From: Inonotus obliquus
Taxonomy: Eukaryota > Basidiomycota > Agaricomycetes > Hymenochaetales > Hymenochaetaceae
Reading direction: 5' to 3'
DNA: 64,000 nucleotides
Assembly (NCBI GenBank): GCA_032164295.1
Contig: JAJHTX010000005.1
Coordinates: forward strand, 2,356,001-2,420,000
In this document: piece after piece, positions 1 to 12,175 of the stretch
How the letters are laid out: each line of letters begins with the position of its first letter
Position numbering within the stretch: position 1 is the first letter of the stretch
The notes under the pieces: model-generated
The model's database searches: none
What the model was told of the DNA's origin: nothing
Seen by the model: the letters and a program-made list of their open reading frames with translations, nothing else
Translations under genes and position numbers: made by a program

Positions 1-330
1 AACCTGGTCCAAACAGGGTCCCTTCTTTGTTATGTTTGATTAAAAACCGCTGGATAACGGCGATGTGAGACTCCTGGACGCTGTGGCTGGTATCGTTGAC
101 AAGGATATAAAAGACGGCGTATTCCTCAGCACTACTCCTCATCTTCTCCCAGTAGACCGTTCCTCCTCTCTCGTCTTCTGCTTCCGAGTCCCTTCCGGGT
201 TCTTGTTCCAGCGTCTTCCTAACCGTACTTCTGAGGTTGGTCTTTCCAGCGCTGCCCTCTTGTAACAAGAGAGAAAGCTAACCATCTTCCTGACTTTGAT
301 AGTTTGCTTTCCACACTGCGAGCTTCAAAA
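1..330. promoter_or_regulatory. Upstream region of the first gene
   Basis: No gene is supported here. A TATA-like element (TATAAAAG, 105-112) lies on the + strand and is followed by pyrimidine-rich sequence up to the ATG at 331, so the stretch most likely holds the core promoter and 5' leader of the hypothetical gene that follows. The short open frame across 65-265 begins at ATG but has no recognisable content. Confidence 0.4.
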
Positions 331-1647
331 ATGGACACAGAAATGGCACCGCCTCCAGATCTTCTTGACAATCTGCATATGGACTTTCCGAGTTTGAATT
401 GTGAGGGTCCTGATGGTATGATCATGCCGCTCGAAGAACTCGAGGCGGCTCTCGCGGGTCTGGAGAGTGGGAAACTCTCCATGCCTCCCGTCGAGGCATT
501 ATGTAACGAACTCAACTTATCCGCCTCGACCTCCTTGATGGAGGTACAGGCCGAACCTAATGCTATGGCCAACATATTAGACGAGCATCAGGACGGTACA
601 GAGCCCGTCCCCATGAGTATCGCATCTCAGTCAACCGCCAACTGCGATGTTAACCTCAATCACGATACAAACATGTTGCGCAAAATGGAGGATTTCCACG
701 CGTTTTATACTGCGCTAACCTCCCAGAACGCCAACTCCAACCTTCCTCTCGAGGAATTTGGTATCCTGTGCGAAGCGACTACAGCTGCGGTCAACGGTTC
801 GATTGCGGCAACGCAGCCAACGTCCCTTCAAGAGGAAATGGCAATAAATTTCGAACAGTTCTACCTGGATTACTGCGCCAGCTACGGCCAAGATACTTCC
901 AGCATCTCTGCTCCCGTCTCGTTCGCCGAGACCTCCGGTTCTTCCTCATCCAGCACGGCTTCATGGTTAGATCAGACCTATCCATGTGTAGGTTTACTTT
1001 CCGGTCAACCTGAGGCCTCCGCCTCTACCTTCGAGCCACAAGATGAAAAGTTCTACGAAGCCGACCCATTCCGATACGTCCCCCCAGAGGGTCAAGGTAT
1101 AGCGGTTGACTCCTCCACCTCCCAGATCGTCAACCAGCCATGCGAGTCATTCTTCGTCGATGAACCTCAGACGATCGGAGAAGGCACGAGGGTGTTCAAC
1201 CCGGAGGTGTTCAACCCGGAGGCATCCAAACCGGACGCGTCCAACCCTCAGGAGCCCACCTTTGCGGAGGCCGCCTTCGGCGACTTCCTTCGTGCACCTT
1301 TCGCTTCCCGGCCCACCGACTACAGGAAGTTGATCTCCGAGCTCGAGACGAGCGCAGAAAAGGACTCAAGCACAGAAAAAGAAATGAGCGCAGAAAAAGA
1401 ATCGAGCGCCGAAATGGAAACCAGCACTGACACGGTATCAAGCAGTCTAGGACTTGACATTGGTCCGTTTGACAATGGCGTTCATGTAGACTGCGACTGC
1501 CAGAAATGTCATCTGATGAGGGTGGCCTTGACGAAGGACTTTGACGCACCTCATCCTATGGAACCTTGGCTTGCCGGTTTCGGATTCGGAGACCCTATTG
1601 ACAGCGACAGTGATTTATATGCTTTACAGGATATGATTAAATCTTGA
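331..1647 (+). CDS. Acidic, Ser/Glu-rich hypothetical protein (438 aa)
   Basis: Single uninterrupted frame. The open frame extends upstream to a TTG at 304, but 331 is the first ATG and is taken as start. I do not recognise a family. The protein is strongly acidic throughout. About two thirds along there is a short repeat (FNPEV/FNPEA/SKPDA/SNPQE, DNA near 1195-1250), followed by a Ser/Glu-rich run built from AEK-SS type units (about 1350-1440). The C-terminal 65 residues are more ordered and carry a CDCQKC cysteine cluster and a closing acidic/hydrophobic segment (DSDSDLYALQDM), which resembles an acidic activation region in composition only. No signal peptide or membrane helix is visible. 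It could be a nuclear regulator, but this is inference from composition. Confidence 0.7.
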   Translation: MDTEMAPPPDLLDNLHMDFPSLNCEGPDGMIMPLEELEAALAGLESGKLSMPPVEALCNELNLSASTSLMEVQAEPNAMANILDEHQDGTEPVPMSIASQSTANCDVNLNHDTNMLRKMEDFHAFYTALTSQNANSNLPLEEFGILCEATTAAVNGSIAATQPTSLQEEMAINFEQFYLDYCASYGQDTSSISAPVSFAETSGSSSSSTASWLDQTYPCVGLLSGQPEASASTFEPQDEKFYEADPFRYVPPEGQGIAVDSSTSQIVNQPCESFFVDEPQTIGEGTRVFNPEVFNPEASKPDASNPQEPTFAEAAFGDFLRAPFASRPTDYRKLISELETSAEKDSSTEKEMSAEKESSAEMETSTDTVSSSLGLDIGPFDNGVHVDCDCQKCHLMRVALTKDFDAPHPMEPWLAGFGFGDPIDSDSDLYALQDMIKS

Positions 1648-2054
1648 CTTACCGTTATGAGTATGCTTTCCACGGCTTTGCAATTGTTGTCTATGCGCGG
1701 AACTGCTTCCGCAGTGTTGTTATAATAGAATATGCGATAGGATGCTGTCTGTGTACATTAACATGTACTAATACAATGATATATGTTCCCGAAATCCGAA
1801 AAACCTTGACTGCAAGAAGTATAAGTCTAAGCAAGTAAAGTCGCTCCAGCCCGCCATTAGAGCAAGTGAAATAGCTAATAAGACAAGGAAGACAAGAGCG
1901 TAATCAACAACAGTGACCCATGTGAGATGCGTTTTTTTATCTACAGTGATGGTCGGAATGCAGGGAAATTGAGTCGTCAGTCGATCAGTCGAGTATTGAG
2001 TTGTCCACACTACGTGTTTCAGTAAGAGAACCTGACTCCAAGTAGAGAACAATG
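1648..2054. other. Intergenic, convergent 3' regions
   Basis: This lies between the stop codons of two convergent genes and presumably holds both 3' UTRs. A 94-codon open frame on the - strand (1768-2052) has a hydrophobic stretch but sits directly downstream of tps1 in the same direction and shows no family resemblance; I see nothing else. Confidence 0.5.
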
Positions 2055-3934
2055 CTAAGATGACACAGCTATTTGCGGTTCGCCATGCATGAGCGCATCT
2101 TTAGCATCGAGTGATATTCCGTTGACGCCATTGACTCCCGTCACCTCAGGCGTTAACCTGTCGAGATCGACGTTCTTTTGTTTCACGATAGTCGTCTTCC
2201 CTGCGATGTCAGCCTTCTTAGCTTCTTCCTGTGCAGGAGGGGCAAGCTTCGCGGTCTGTCCTGCGTGGATCTTCACCATCTCACCGACGAATGAGCTCCC
2301 CCAGAACGATGAAGAATATTTACTTATGTACTGCATCCAAAATCGGTTAGAACAGAGAAAATGGAGGGAAAGAAACGCTTCCGTACCTTGAAGAGCTTCC
2401 TTTGGTTCTCGGCTCGGGTTTCCGCATCCAAGGTTACCGCTTCGTATATCGCATCCGCAACCTGCTGTGGGTCCCATGGATTGACAACAATAGAGCCGTT
2501 GAGACTTTGTGCGGCCCCGGCGAACTCGGATAGGATCATAACACCCTGTCGCTTCTGTTGGCACGCAATGTACTCATACGAAACGAGGTTCATGCCGTCT
2601 CGTGTACTGCTCACCAAGCACACGTCGCTTAGCGCGTAAAGCGCACAGAGCTCGTCAAACGGCAGGCTCTTGTGCATGAAATGAATTGGCATGAACTCGA
2701 CCGTTCCGAATCGTCCGTTGATTCGACCGACAAGTTCGTTTACTGTCGAGCGGAGATTCTGATACTCCTCGACATCCTGCCGCGAGGGGACAGCAAGCTG
2801 AACCAAAACAACCTTTGCCCTTTTCTTTATTATCCGCGATGCCAGTGAGAAGTACAATACATACCTTGCCAATCCATTCCGGATGCTGAGCAAGGAAGAG
2901 TTCCAGAGCGTGTAGCTTTTGAGGTACACCCTTGATGTAATCCAGGCGGTCAACGCCGACAATGACCTTGACTCCGTTGAATCGTTGTTCGAGATCGGCG
3001 AGGCGTCGCTTGACAGATTCCTTCTCTAGATTATCAAGGAAGTTGCTCGGTTCTATCCCGATCGGGAAGGTACCGACATGCACCAATCGACCCTCAAACT
3101 CGACACCGTTCGGCATAGTTGGTAGACCGAGAATCCTAGTGCAAGAAGAGAGGAAATGGCGAGCATAGTCGTAAGTGTGGAAACCAATGAGATCACAGTA
3201 GAGGATTCCGAGCAGAATTTCTCGTCGTACGGGCAATATACTACGTTTCATTCAGCGACAGAACGTCTTGCAATGACATTAAGCACTTACCGGTAGATTT
3301 CGCTACTTGGGAATGGTGTATGTAAGAAAAAGCCGATCTTAACATCTTTGAGTGTATCTGCGTATGAGACATGTAGCTCCGCCTCCATGCCCTCGGTGAG
3401 GCGATTGAGTTCTCGCTGCGTAAGATTTCCTTTCTTATCCAAGTTTTCGATAATGTTGCGGAGAAGCATCGGAAGCAGCATCAGGTGGTAATCTTGCACC
3501 CAGACCATGTCGCCACTCTTTAACTGTGTCCGAACGACCTCCGCGAATTTGAGGTTTGCTTGTCGATATGCTAGCCAATTCTCCTCGTCAAAGTTCATTT
3601 CGCCTGGGTGATAATGAAAGAGGGGCCAGAGGATCGAATTAGAGAAGCCATTGTAATGGCGATCGGCCAAGTCATCGTCAAGGTAGACGGCCTGACAAGA
3701 GTACTCCTCCATGAGACGGCGGTCGACGAGTGGTCTGTCCTTCTCAGGGATGTTGAAGCCTGGCCAGCCGATCCAAGTGAACGTCATCGTCTTCTTGCAA
3801 CCGGAGAGGGCGGAGACGAGACCACCAGAGGACATCTTGAAGTGGTACTCGCCTTTGCTGTCCTTCGAGATTGTTACTGGAAGTCTGTTTGAGACGACGA
3901 TGAGTTTTTGCTTTTCGAAGCCATTGACGGGCAT
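2055..3934 (-). CDS. tps1: Alpha,alpha-trehalose-phosphate synthase (UDP-forming)
   Basis: Makes trehalose-6-phosphate from UDP-glucose and glucose-6-phosphate in the cytosol, the first step of trehalose synthesis (GT20 family). Four exons on the - strand: 3291-3934, 2865-3240, 2387-2812, 2055-2330; introns are 50, 52 and 56 nt, all GT-AG and in phase, giving 573 aa. Family signatures are clear: VVSNRLPVTI near the N-terminus, SGGLVSAL, WIGWPG, VWVQDYHLMLLP, GFFLHTPFPSSEIYR, IGFHTYDYARHFLS, VDRLDYIKG, STRDGMNLVSYEYIACQ and a closing WGSSF. The last about 70 residues (Lys/Ala/Val-rich, after SSFVGEM) form an extension beyond the roughly 500-residue core of the yeast enzyme. The phosphatase domain of Tps2-type proteins is absent, so this is the synthase subunit only. 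The start MPVNG is the only ATG preceding the conserved region. Confidence 0.97.
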
Positions 3935-5312
3935 GATGGGCGAGAGGGGTGAAGGAGGAAAAGAATGGGAAGGGGGAGATGGTGGTGGGTGAAGAGTAAG
4001 ATCGATGTGCGGTGCGGGATACGGGATATTATATATTATTGCGCATATATCGAGGGTCGAGCTTGTCATATGAAACGTCATTATATCACTTTCTAGATTA
4101 CGTCAGCATATCACGCCCCGTTTCTCCTCAATACACCGTCAACCCACCCCGAGTTGTCTCCGCCGCAACGTGGACAACGACCAAGGCGTTGGCGCAGCTG
4201 TGCGCATCTTTCGCTTGTATACCTTTTGAAGTGGTTTGCTTCAGTTTTTGCATACGGTAATTATATCTCACGTTGATTGATAGCTAGCGTTTGGTAAGTA
4301 GGTGGCATGGGTTCTCTCCATTACTCTTTCACTCATAGCTTTCTCTATGCATCTATTCGAAAGGTCAGTTGACTCGGCTCTTCGTCTACAGGCCACCTAG
4401 AGGGAAATGGGGTGCCGCGAACGAACGATGAGAGCAGCAGCTATAATCCGGATCTCCGTCGTCCTTCTCGATGAACTTTGATTGCTTCGTCATCTTACTC
4501 ATCTCCCGAATCGCGCCGACTCTCCTAATTTCGTTATACTGCTCTTGGGAACACCTCTATCATGCTGACTTTGGACCGCATTTGAGATTCGGTATCGGGT
4601 GCATTCAAACCATGTAGGCGTCTGATACCTTCCCAAGCACGTTCGTCTTCTCCGTACCACTCCAGGAAGTATTCAATCTAACTCCGTGCCGATCATCCTG
4701 CGTATCGAGGATACCTTATCGCTGCTCGAGATGAAACTTAATACCGAGATATGCCCGCAGCCTCCCCATGCTGATAGCCCGGATAACCTGGTCGGAACTA
4801 CTAAATCATGGAATACGTGATTTCGTAAAAAGTTTGTGCAGAAGGGACCGAAAGGCTATTCACAGGCATATTTTCCGATCCGTCAGTAGCCGTTCTAAAC
4901 TGCCTTTTCAAACTCTGCGATTAGCGGGCGGCAATGGGATTCTCACATTTTCGCCAGCTACTGGATTAGGTACATGAATAATCTACCAAATCACTCGGTC
5001 TCTTCCAGCCACGCAACATCCCGGTGTTCTGCGCCAATCCAACCCAGAACTATCGGGGTATGGTGCCCAGCTTCTACTCTATCCAGGCGGAACCAGCCAG
5101 CCTTTGCCACTATCGTCATTCCTCAATACCATCCTTCATTTATTTTTCTCGACGACCGAATACCAAAGAAAAGAAACAGGATATTTGATATGGCTTTCAT
5201 TGGCTGTTTTACTGTGGCTTTATACAACTAGGAGCACCGGTATGCTGTTCCTTTATTAGGAACGGTTTGCGCCCTTCTTCGAGAATTTGCGTGGATATGC
5301 CGATTGGACTGT
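3935..5312. other. 1.4 kb intergenic region
   Basis: The first few hundred bases (to about 4300) presumably hold the tps1 promoter on the - strand, with pyrimidine-rich sequence just upstream of the ATG. From about 4300 to 5300 only short open frames without family resemblance are present. I see no gene, tRNA or repeat that I can support. Confidence 0.5.
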
Positions 5313-6134
5313 TCAACGAGTGGAGATGTTACCCTCCGTGGGGGCTGACGGACGACCATCCCCGTCTGGGCAAGCTCGAAGAGTAATTGTCACGTTAGGC
5401 CAGTGTATCGGACACAGGCACTTTGGTCGATGAGGTACGTCCGTAGGACGCCCACAGAACGGTCTGGATGGAGGAAGCGGCGAAAACTCTGTCTCGCAAT
5501 AGGGAGTCGTCTCCTCGAAAATGCGAACCGTGCGATAATTGTAAACGCTCGGCTGTCCTATAACGCTCTCGGCGAGGGTTCGAAGTTCGGCCACTTCTCC
5601 CTTATCGCGGATCCTCATACGGTGAAGCATGGAATGACCTTCTTGCGTGAACTTCTGCACATAAATGCGACGACAGATCTCGAATACTGCGTAGTATTCC
5701 GTAAGCCATTCGGGCGGGCCACAGGGATCGAAGAAAGGTCGATCCGCGACCATGGAGCGCAGAAATCCACGAAACAGGCCAGAATCGATGTCCGTTGCAA
5801 AAACAAGGCGAGAAGTACGTTGTTCATCCGGGAACTTCAAAAACAACGGATTACGAGAGGAGTCATCTTGAACCGGTTTGTAAACTGGGTCGACTTTTGC
5901 AGGAGCGAAAGCAACCGGTAAGACTTCCATACTGGAGCAGACCACCTCAGAGTCGTTGGACTCCGGGGTGAGGGGCGGCGGTGTACCCTCCAATGACTCT
6001 GGAACACTAACAACCACCTTGGAGAACCAGAGAGTTGCCATATCGATGGCATCGAAAGGTGTACCAGGTAAGTCACGGATGTCGTGAACCAGAAGCCACG
6101 GGGGTACTTGGGCCGACAGTACCTGGGTCGCCAT
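5313..6134 (-). CDS. Hypothetical protein (273 aa), Agaricomycete-type unknown
   Basis: A single open frame starting at the ATG at 6134. I do not recognise the family. The N-terminal half carries a Pro-rich linker (EGTPPPLTPES). The middle is globular in composition, with aromatic-rich segments (RPFFDPCGPPEWLTEYYAVFE) followed by a basic helix with RRIYVQKF. The C-terminal 40 residues are rich in Pro, Cys and Arg and may be intronic or untranslated if a splice site is used near 5450. A TATA-like element on the - strand (about 6404-6412) lies some 270 bp upstream of the start. The reading frame and codon use look like a real gene, but the 3' end is uncertain. Confidence 0.6.
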   Translation of the reverse strand: MATQVLSAQVPPWLLVHDIRDLPGTPFDAIDMATLWFSKVVVSVPESLEGTPPPLTPESNDSEVVCSSMEVLPVAFAPAKVDPVYKPVQDDSSRNPLFLKFPDEQRTSRLVFATDIDSGLFRGFLRSMVADRPFFDPCGPPEWLTEYYAVFEICRRIYVQKFTQEGHSMLHRMRIRDKGEVAELRTLAESVIGQPSVYNYRTVRIFEETTPYCETEFSPLPPSRPFCGRPTDVPHRPKCLCPIHWPNVTITLRACPDGDGRPSAPTEGNISTR

Positions 6135-6842
6135 AACCGCGGGCAGTCACGAACTGCTAGGATGGATTAATTTATAGCAAAGATGACGAGAGGTTGTTGT
6201 GATAGGGGGATGCAATGTTGAAGGAAGGCGCAAAGTTTGAATGGGATAGGTGCTCTGCGCTATTGGGGAGATCGGTCTAGGCTTCCTTGCAAGGTTCAGG
6301 TCGATGCAAAGGATGAGCTGAAGAGTCAACGACAAGGGCAAAGTAAGGGCACCTGTTCTTAGGAGGTTGGGGCGGTTGATGAAGAGCATCCTAGGACCGG
6401 GTGGATATATACTCAACTGCGGGATACCTTAGAGGCGGTTACTTATTAGTGGTAAACAGGCGACCGCAATTCCCGAGCCGAGTGCTCTAGTAGGCGGTAA
6501 TTACTTATTGTATCATGGTATTGTGATGAAATTAAAGGAGGTGGCCAGGCGTTTTGAGCGCGCGCTCGAACGCGCTGTGTAACCACGAGTTCATGAGCCG
6601 ACTGTGTTGTGAAATTGCTTCCAACGTCTGATGTGGATTCGCGCTCGTGATATCGAGGAATCTCAAAGACTCAACAGAGGACAGAACATCGCTGCACCCA
6701 GGGGCCAGGTCATGAAGGCCGAATGCTCGCTGGATATTGTGCGCAGGCCGAGTCATCTGCGCATGCCGAATCGAGTTTCTCTCAATCGCACACAACAGGA
6801 CGTGAAAATGTATGAATTACAAAACATGGGTAAGCATACAAA
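6135..6842. other. Intergenic region between the unknown gene and RPP0
   Basis: The left part holds the probable promoter of the unknown gene on the - strand (TATA-like sequence near 6408). The right part is the 3' flank of RPP0. Open frames here (for example 6532-6795) are short and featureless. Confidence 0.45.
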
Positions 6843-8015
6843 TCAATCGAAGAGACCGAAACCCATATCGTCGTCAGATTCCTCAGCAGGTTCCTCCTTT
6901 TCTTCAGCCTTGGTTTCTTCGGCTGCAGCAGTTGGAGCGGCGGCAACTGGAGCTGCTGATGCGTATGCATCGGGGTTAGCGAGCATGTCTTTGATCTGAA
7001 GGAGAGAAACGAGTTAGTGATATATTTCGAGATGTAATGTTGATAGGAAGAAGAGAGGTATCAGAAGAGAATGATAGAGTTTCAACAAAGCGTCCCAATT
7101 CGGAGGACGGTTCAGAATTTTCAGTGTAATAAAAACATCTTTAAGTGAGGATGAGTGAAGGGGGTTCTTACCTTTTCAGAGCCTTCGAACGAGTAATCCG
7201 TAGCGAGCGAAACGGCGATGAGGTTCTTGTACGCGTTGACTAAGCTGTGGGAGACCGAGACGATAGTCGGGTAATTGAGAGCGAGGGAAATAGCCGCGAT
7301 GGTCTTGATACCGGACAAGAATCGATCGATAAGCTCTTGATCATCCACGTCAAGTACCGACGGCGAGAAAACATTTCCAGAATCGAAAATCTGCTCAACA
7401 GTCATACCGTACGTGAACGGCGAGATATTAAGCATGTTCAACAAAGTCGCCTCTGAAGGTCCGACACGAGATCCAGCAGTGACGACTTTAATGTCCGAAA
7501 CGATTTCGATGGTACCACGAGCGATCTTTGTTGGTATGTTAAGCGCTTGGAAGAAACTCGTTTTGCCTGGTTCCATTCCTGTGTTTCCAGCAGGGACGAC
7601 GACGTCTTTAGGAGCGAAAGCACCAGCACGAGCGGGCGCAGCGACTTTGTTTGCTATGATAAGGTCGCGTATTTCTTTAAGCTCGCCACCCGTAAACACG
7701 AAACCGATGTTTCCCCTGACGTATGGCAGGAGACGCTCGAACTGAGGATGTTCGGAGAGGATGGATCGAAGTGCACGTCGGACCATTGTGTTTTTACCCA
7801 TCAAGACTACACCTTTTCCGCGGAGCGCCTGACGAATCTGATGCATCTGGTTCGAACCGACATTGTCGACGTTTACGAGGAAGATTGAAGCTGATTCGCT
7901 CATAAGCCCAAACTCCTTCATTTTCTTTTTGGATTGAATGGCACTCACGGTACTTCGTGATAAGATCCCTCAGTTTAACAAAGTACTCCTCCTTCTGCGC
8001 TCTTGTGCCACCCAT
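6843..8015 (-). CDS. RPP0: 60S acidic ribosomal protein P0
   Basis: P0 (uL10) is the base of the ribosomal stalk; it binds 28S rRNA and anchors the P1/P2 dimers that recruit elongation factors. Three exons on the - strand: 7949-8015, 7172-7890 and 6843-6995, giving 312 aa, the same length as the yeast protein. The start [12 protein letters not shown] is canonical. Splicing across the first intron (58 nt) restores [13 protein letters not shown], and [22 protein letters not shown] follows. The last exon encodes the Ala-rich hinge and the acidic stalk tail ending in [10 protein letters not shown], which is diagnostic for P-proteins. The second intron is 176 nt, about three times longer than its neighbours. 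CAG/GT motifs upstream of the ATG (near 8030-8165) suggest one or more introns in the 5' UTR. Confidence 0.97.
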
Positions 8016-8451
8016 TTTGATGTGTATGTACCTGCAAAGGACTGGTCAAATGCGTCCGTCCGAGTAAAATGCTGCCCATGAACACACGAACTAGATATGA
8101 AGTCGTGATGGTGATGTGTAAACCTGAGCCTCCCTATTGACCTCTGCACCAAAAGTCAGAAAAGACGTTTGTGGCCTTAGCAGTAGAGAACATACCTTAT
8201 GTGCCAATGGATTTTTCAAGGCAGCAGGTCGAATGAATGTCGTGACGTTGAATTATCGAAACTCACCCCCATGCTTCCTTCTTTAAACTGTACAGCACCA
8301 GCTTACACGTGAATCGTGGGAGTCTCTTGCTTTTTTTACAGTAACAAAGTGATCACGTGTACCACTGGTTACGAGATCGACAACCTGTTTGGGTTTGGAG
8401 GATGTAGTACGAGTACGTTACTTTACGGTCCCACCCAATAGATGCCATGGA
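8016..8451. promoter_or_regulatory. Divergent promoter region RPP0 / PPR-like gene
   Basis: The two genes are transcribed away from each other from this 436-bp stretch. On the - strand, splice-like sequences upstream of the RPP0 start suggest a spliced 5' leader, as is common for ribosomal-protein genes. No TATA box is obvious. Confidence 0.45.
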
Positions 8452-11400
8452 ATGTTTCGATGCCTGGTGATTTCTAGGAGTCACCTAGCTCAGCCCGGAC
8501 CTCTCAGAAGTTGTGTATCGTGAGTACCCTGTTTAACCAGGAGGATTTGCCAGCTCATTATTACCTATTAGCATACGTGGCTGGATACACGTTCCCTATG
8601 CCATATCATTCCGCGCATTCTCATCCACCCAGGACCGCAATGGAACCGCCTCCGATCGACGATACACTATAGGGAGGCATGGTCGATCGAAAGCTGCTCA
8701 TGACTTGGCGCTCTTAGTTTCGCAAGGGACTGTGCTTTCTTCGCCGTCCGATCTACAGACTCCTCACAATATCAAGGGATTCTATCGTGCAGTGAAGGCC
8801 AAAAGTCTCCTGCATGAATTATCCGCGGAAGAGCTCTCATCTTTCATACAGCTCTTCGGTTCTCTGTCTATATATACGGAAATGGAAAACCAGTCGAAGA
8901 CCTCCGATCCTGATGCTACTGGGGATTTCGCTCTCCATCCACTAGCACCCTTCTTGCACAAACACCAGACTAGCGGAAGAAGAAGCCATTGGGCGTTCGT
9001 CTTGATGGTCGCAAAGGATAAGACTGCTCGAGGCTTGTCCCTTTCCGAGTCAGATAATTACTGGCTAATGCGTTCCGCTTTGGAAGACGTGAAGCGTCTC
9101 TCAATGGAACCATCCGACGGTGATTATAGTTGCATTTTTTTAATCTTTCAGAGCTTGCGTCTGACTTGAGCTCCAGATGGAGACATGAAAGGGTGTTTGG
9201 AAAGAGCAAAGAAGCACTACGAGCTTATCAAGCATCCCAAGGACTCGTGGCATGTTCATCGGATTTATCTAACTACTCTGCTTGATCACGGCATGGGGGT
9301 AAATTACGACGAGATTATAATGCGCCTCGGAAACCTTATATCATCAAAGAAATGGCTTCCAGCAAGCTTGCGCAGCCTTCTTTGGCGAGTCATTGCGCTT
9401 CATGGGACAACAATCAGCAATTTTACTCGGTCCGGCTTCTTGCATGCATTACGAAGGAAGTTATTCAAGGTTCCAGACGTACTTCCGACATTGCGCCGCC
9501 CGAAAAGTGGCGTTGATATCAAAGACTCCGAGACGACTGTTGATACGGACTACCCGAGGAGATACGACGCATTAGCGATCAGAGACTATCTCGCAGACAT
9601 GATATTCTCCTTCAATCCCGGGTCGTACAGCTCATTGCGATACCTTCGGGAAGTGTACCCATGGGTGTTGTTTGAATGCCGTGCTGCACTATGCGCATTC
9701 AATGACGGTACCTTCGCATCGTCAGAGGAAGAGGATCGTGCAGCATGGAACAACCTTACTCTCTTAGCGTTATCCTTTGCGTCGGCTCGAAGGGGTTCTG
9801 TGTCAGCATCCAAATCGGCTCCCGAGCAAGGTCTAGATGGAGGGGTGCGCTCTCAAGCGCAAGTTTTGGGGTGGACAGTTATTTGTGCGCTGGCTGCCAT
9901 CTCATCAGAGCTACGCGTACGGGCACCTTTACAGAAACGAACAGACCCCGCCGCTTCTCAGGGCATTCAAGAGATCGCTCGTACATTATGGAACCTTTGG
10001 CGCAAAGAGGAGGCATGGAGGGCCGGTGCAGTGATGCGCTCCTCTCCACTTATTTGTTCCACGGCAGCGTCGTTCATGGCGCTTGCGACTGTATCTGGGG
10101 ACACGCGACTCGCAGTTTCACTTGTTCGCCATCTATCGGATTCGGTCATCTATCCGTCTCGACTCGACGGCGAAATCCTCGATCGGGTCATGTTGCGAGA
10201 ATGTGCCGTTCACTTTGCCGCATTAGCAGCTATTTGGGGAGTCGGATCTCCGCCCCAGCATTCTTGGGACGCTATATTAAATTCATTGCGCTACGCACAA
10301 TTTGTTCCCGATGACTCTGGTCCGTACGCGATGCGACTGATCAACCCTGTAGCCAATGCAACGGTTTTGCATTTGGCGCCAGTCGACCTGTTGCTCGCTA
10401 ACAATTTGGTCCTGTCGGCCGCTGAGTATGGCATAACGATGACGGACGATACCGTTATGGCAGTGGGGAAACGCCTTGCTTCCGAAAACCATCTCGAACT
10501 AGCGCTTAACCTTTTGAACGATAGACGGGTCACCATTTCCGCAGGTGGTCTTCTATTGGACACGATACTGATGGAGACGTTAAGCCATCATTCGGGCCGT
10601 TTACGCCCTGCTCTAGTCAAATCAATCCTGCACATCTTCACCGATACACCCATCCGTCCGACGGATAATCATGCCTTGGAAACTTTCATTCAGGCATGCG
10701 TGCATGCGGGACACTTCAAAGAATCGATAAGAATCGTCGAAATTATCTGCGAATCAAACACCACGACTCTCTTGGGACCAGTGTTCATTGCTCAATTAGT
10801 AACAGCACTCATCTCTCATCGGCATTACAGGCTACTCGGAAGAGTACTTAAAGGTGCCCACAAGATTCCTGGCCGCCGAGGATCTTTCTTCCGTGGTTCC
10901 CGCCTTCACTACACTGAGGAGCTCCTCAGTCGATTTCCGAAGGCAACTAGCCGAGAGATCGTGCGGTCACTTCCGTTCTCGATTTATGTTTGGCCTCTCC
11001 TACGACACCATATACCTTTCCATCCCGATCTCCCGCGGCTCGGCAAACAGATCATAGCTCTAAAAATAAGCGATCGCTTACAAAATTCCGGCAAGCTAGA
11101 CGAAGAAACCCTCGAACGTGCCGTCCATCTTTTAATAAACGCAGGCCGCGTTTCGATCGCCTTGAAACTCCTCGGTAAACACTCACCAACCATCTCAACA
11201 AAAGCCGGAAATATCATTCTCAGCGCGTGTTTACGACCTACGCGTGAACAACGCAGGCAAATCCGACATGCTTCTACGAGATTGACGCAACTTGTGAAGG
11301 AGAGAGGATTTGTTCCTGATCGTGTTACGCTGAATTTGCTTATGAAAGCGCTTCTAAGGTGGAAGAGTATCACACCGACGACGACGATTCGAGCGTTGTT

Positions 11401-11845
11401 TGACCGACTCGCGATGAATGGATACCCTATACCAGACAACATAACTGATTTCAACGAATCATCTAACCCAATCTCACACCCTCCGTCTCACCAAACCAAG
11501 GCACCCAGCAATCCACCTCGACCGCCATCTTCTCATACGCTCTTCGGCACCGACGTATCACCAATGACACGCAACACCCTCCCCGTAAACCTCCGCGCTT
11601 TCTCAAAACACATCTCCTTCACTCGGCACACTCGACCGTTATACAAGACGTTCATCAAAGCTCTCAAAGCACGAGGGGATAAGGAAGGTGCTGGACGCGT
11701 GGCGGCTGCGTTGGGGGAGGTGGAGGAGAGTGAGATGCAGGCGATGATGGTTCGTGCTGAAGCGAGGAGATTGGGACGTATTAAGGCGAGAGAAAGGAAG
11801 AGGAGGCGTTGGAATGGAATTGGGAGGACTGGCGGGGAAAGGTAG
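8452..11845 (+). CDS. Mitochondrially targeted PPR-like helical-repeat protein (1094 aa)
   Basis: Three exons: 8452-8519, 8572-9119 and 9177-11845, with 52- and 57-nt introns. The first exon was found by tracing the frame upstream: it starts at MFRCLVISRS and, spliced to exon 2, gives an Arg/Ser-rich presequence ending near FRAFSS, typical of a mitochondrial matrix protein. The rest is a long alpha-helical protein with paired helices. Segments such as ERGFVPDRVTLNLLMKALL, RVSIALKLLG and SRPLYKTFIKALKARGDKEGA resemble degenerate pentatricopeptide repeats. The C-terminal 50 residues are strongly basic. Fungal proteins of this kind act in processing, stability or translation of mitochondrial RNAs. 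I cannot name the orthologue. A low-complexity Pro/Ser linker (about 11460-11540) separates the last two helical blocks. Confidence 0.85.
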
Positions 11846-12175
11846 GATAGCAGAAAACCTTTCGATCAGTTGCAATCGCCGACCGACTTCGCGTTACTTG
11901 TTGCATAATGTTATTATTGTATGTATCTATAGCTGGGCGAATCGGATTTATATATCATTATCAGTGCATGGAGTACGACACGTTTCGCTCACGAGCAGCT
12001 TATCGGCTCTTTAACCATCTCTTGCGTCAACCAAGGCGCCTTTCATTTATTACATTCCATACATACAATCCCTATATCTACAAGAATGATACACGTGTAT
12101 ATTGATACATTCAGATGGAGATATGAAAACAAGACAAAGAAGAGTGGGAATCGAGAATCCATAAATCACCGGCTT
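11846..12175. other. Convergent 3' intergenic region
   Basis: This is 330 bp between the stop codons of convergent genes. It is AT-rich with several ATACA/TATATA runs, consistent with two 3' UTRs. No gene is seen. Confidence 0.5.

Noticed and set aside
9745..10314. 189-codon frame within the PPR-like gene
   Set aside because: It overlaps the long coding exon in another frame; the 886-codon frame has the coherent helical-repeat content.
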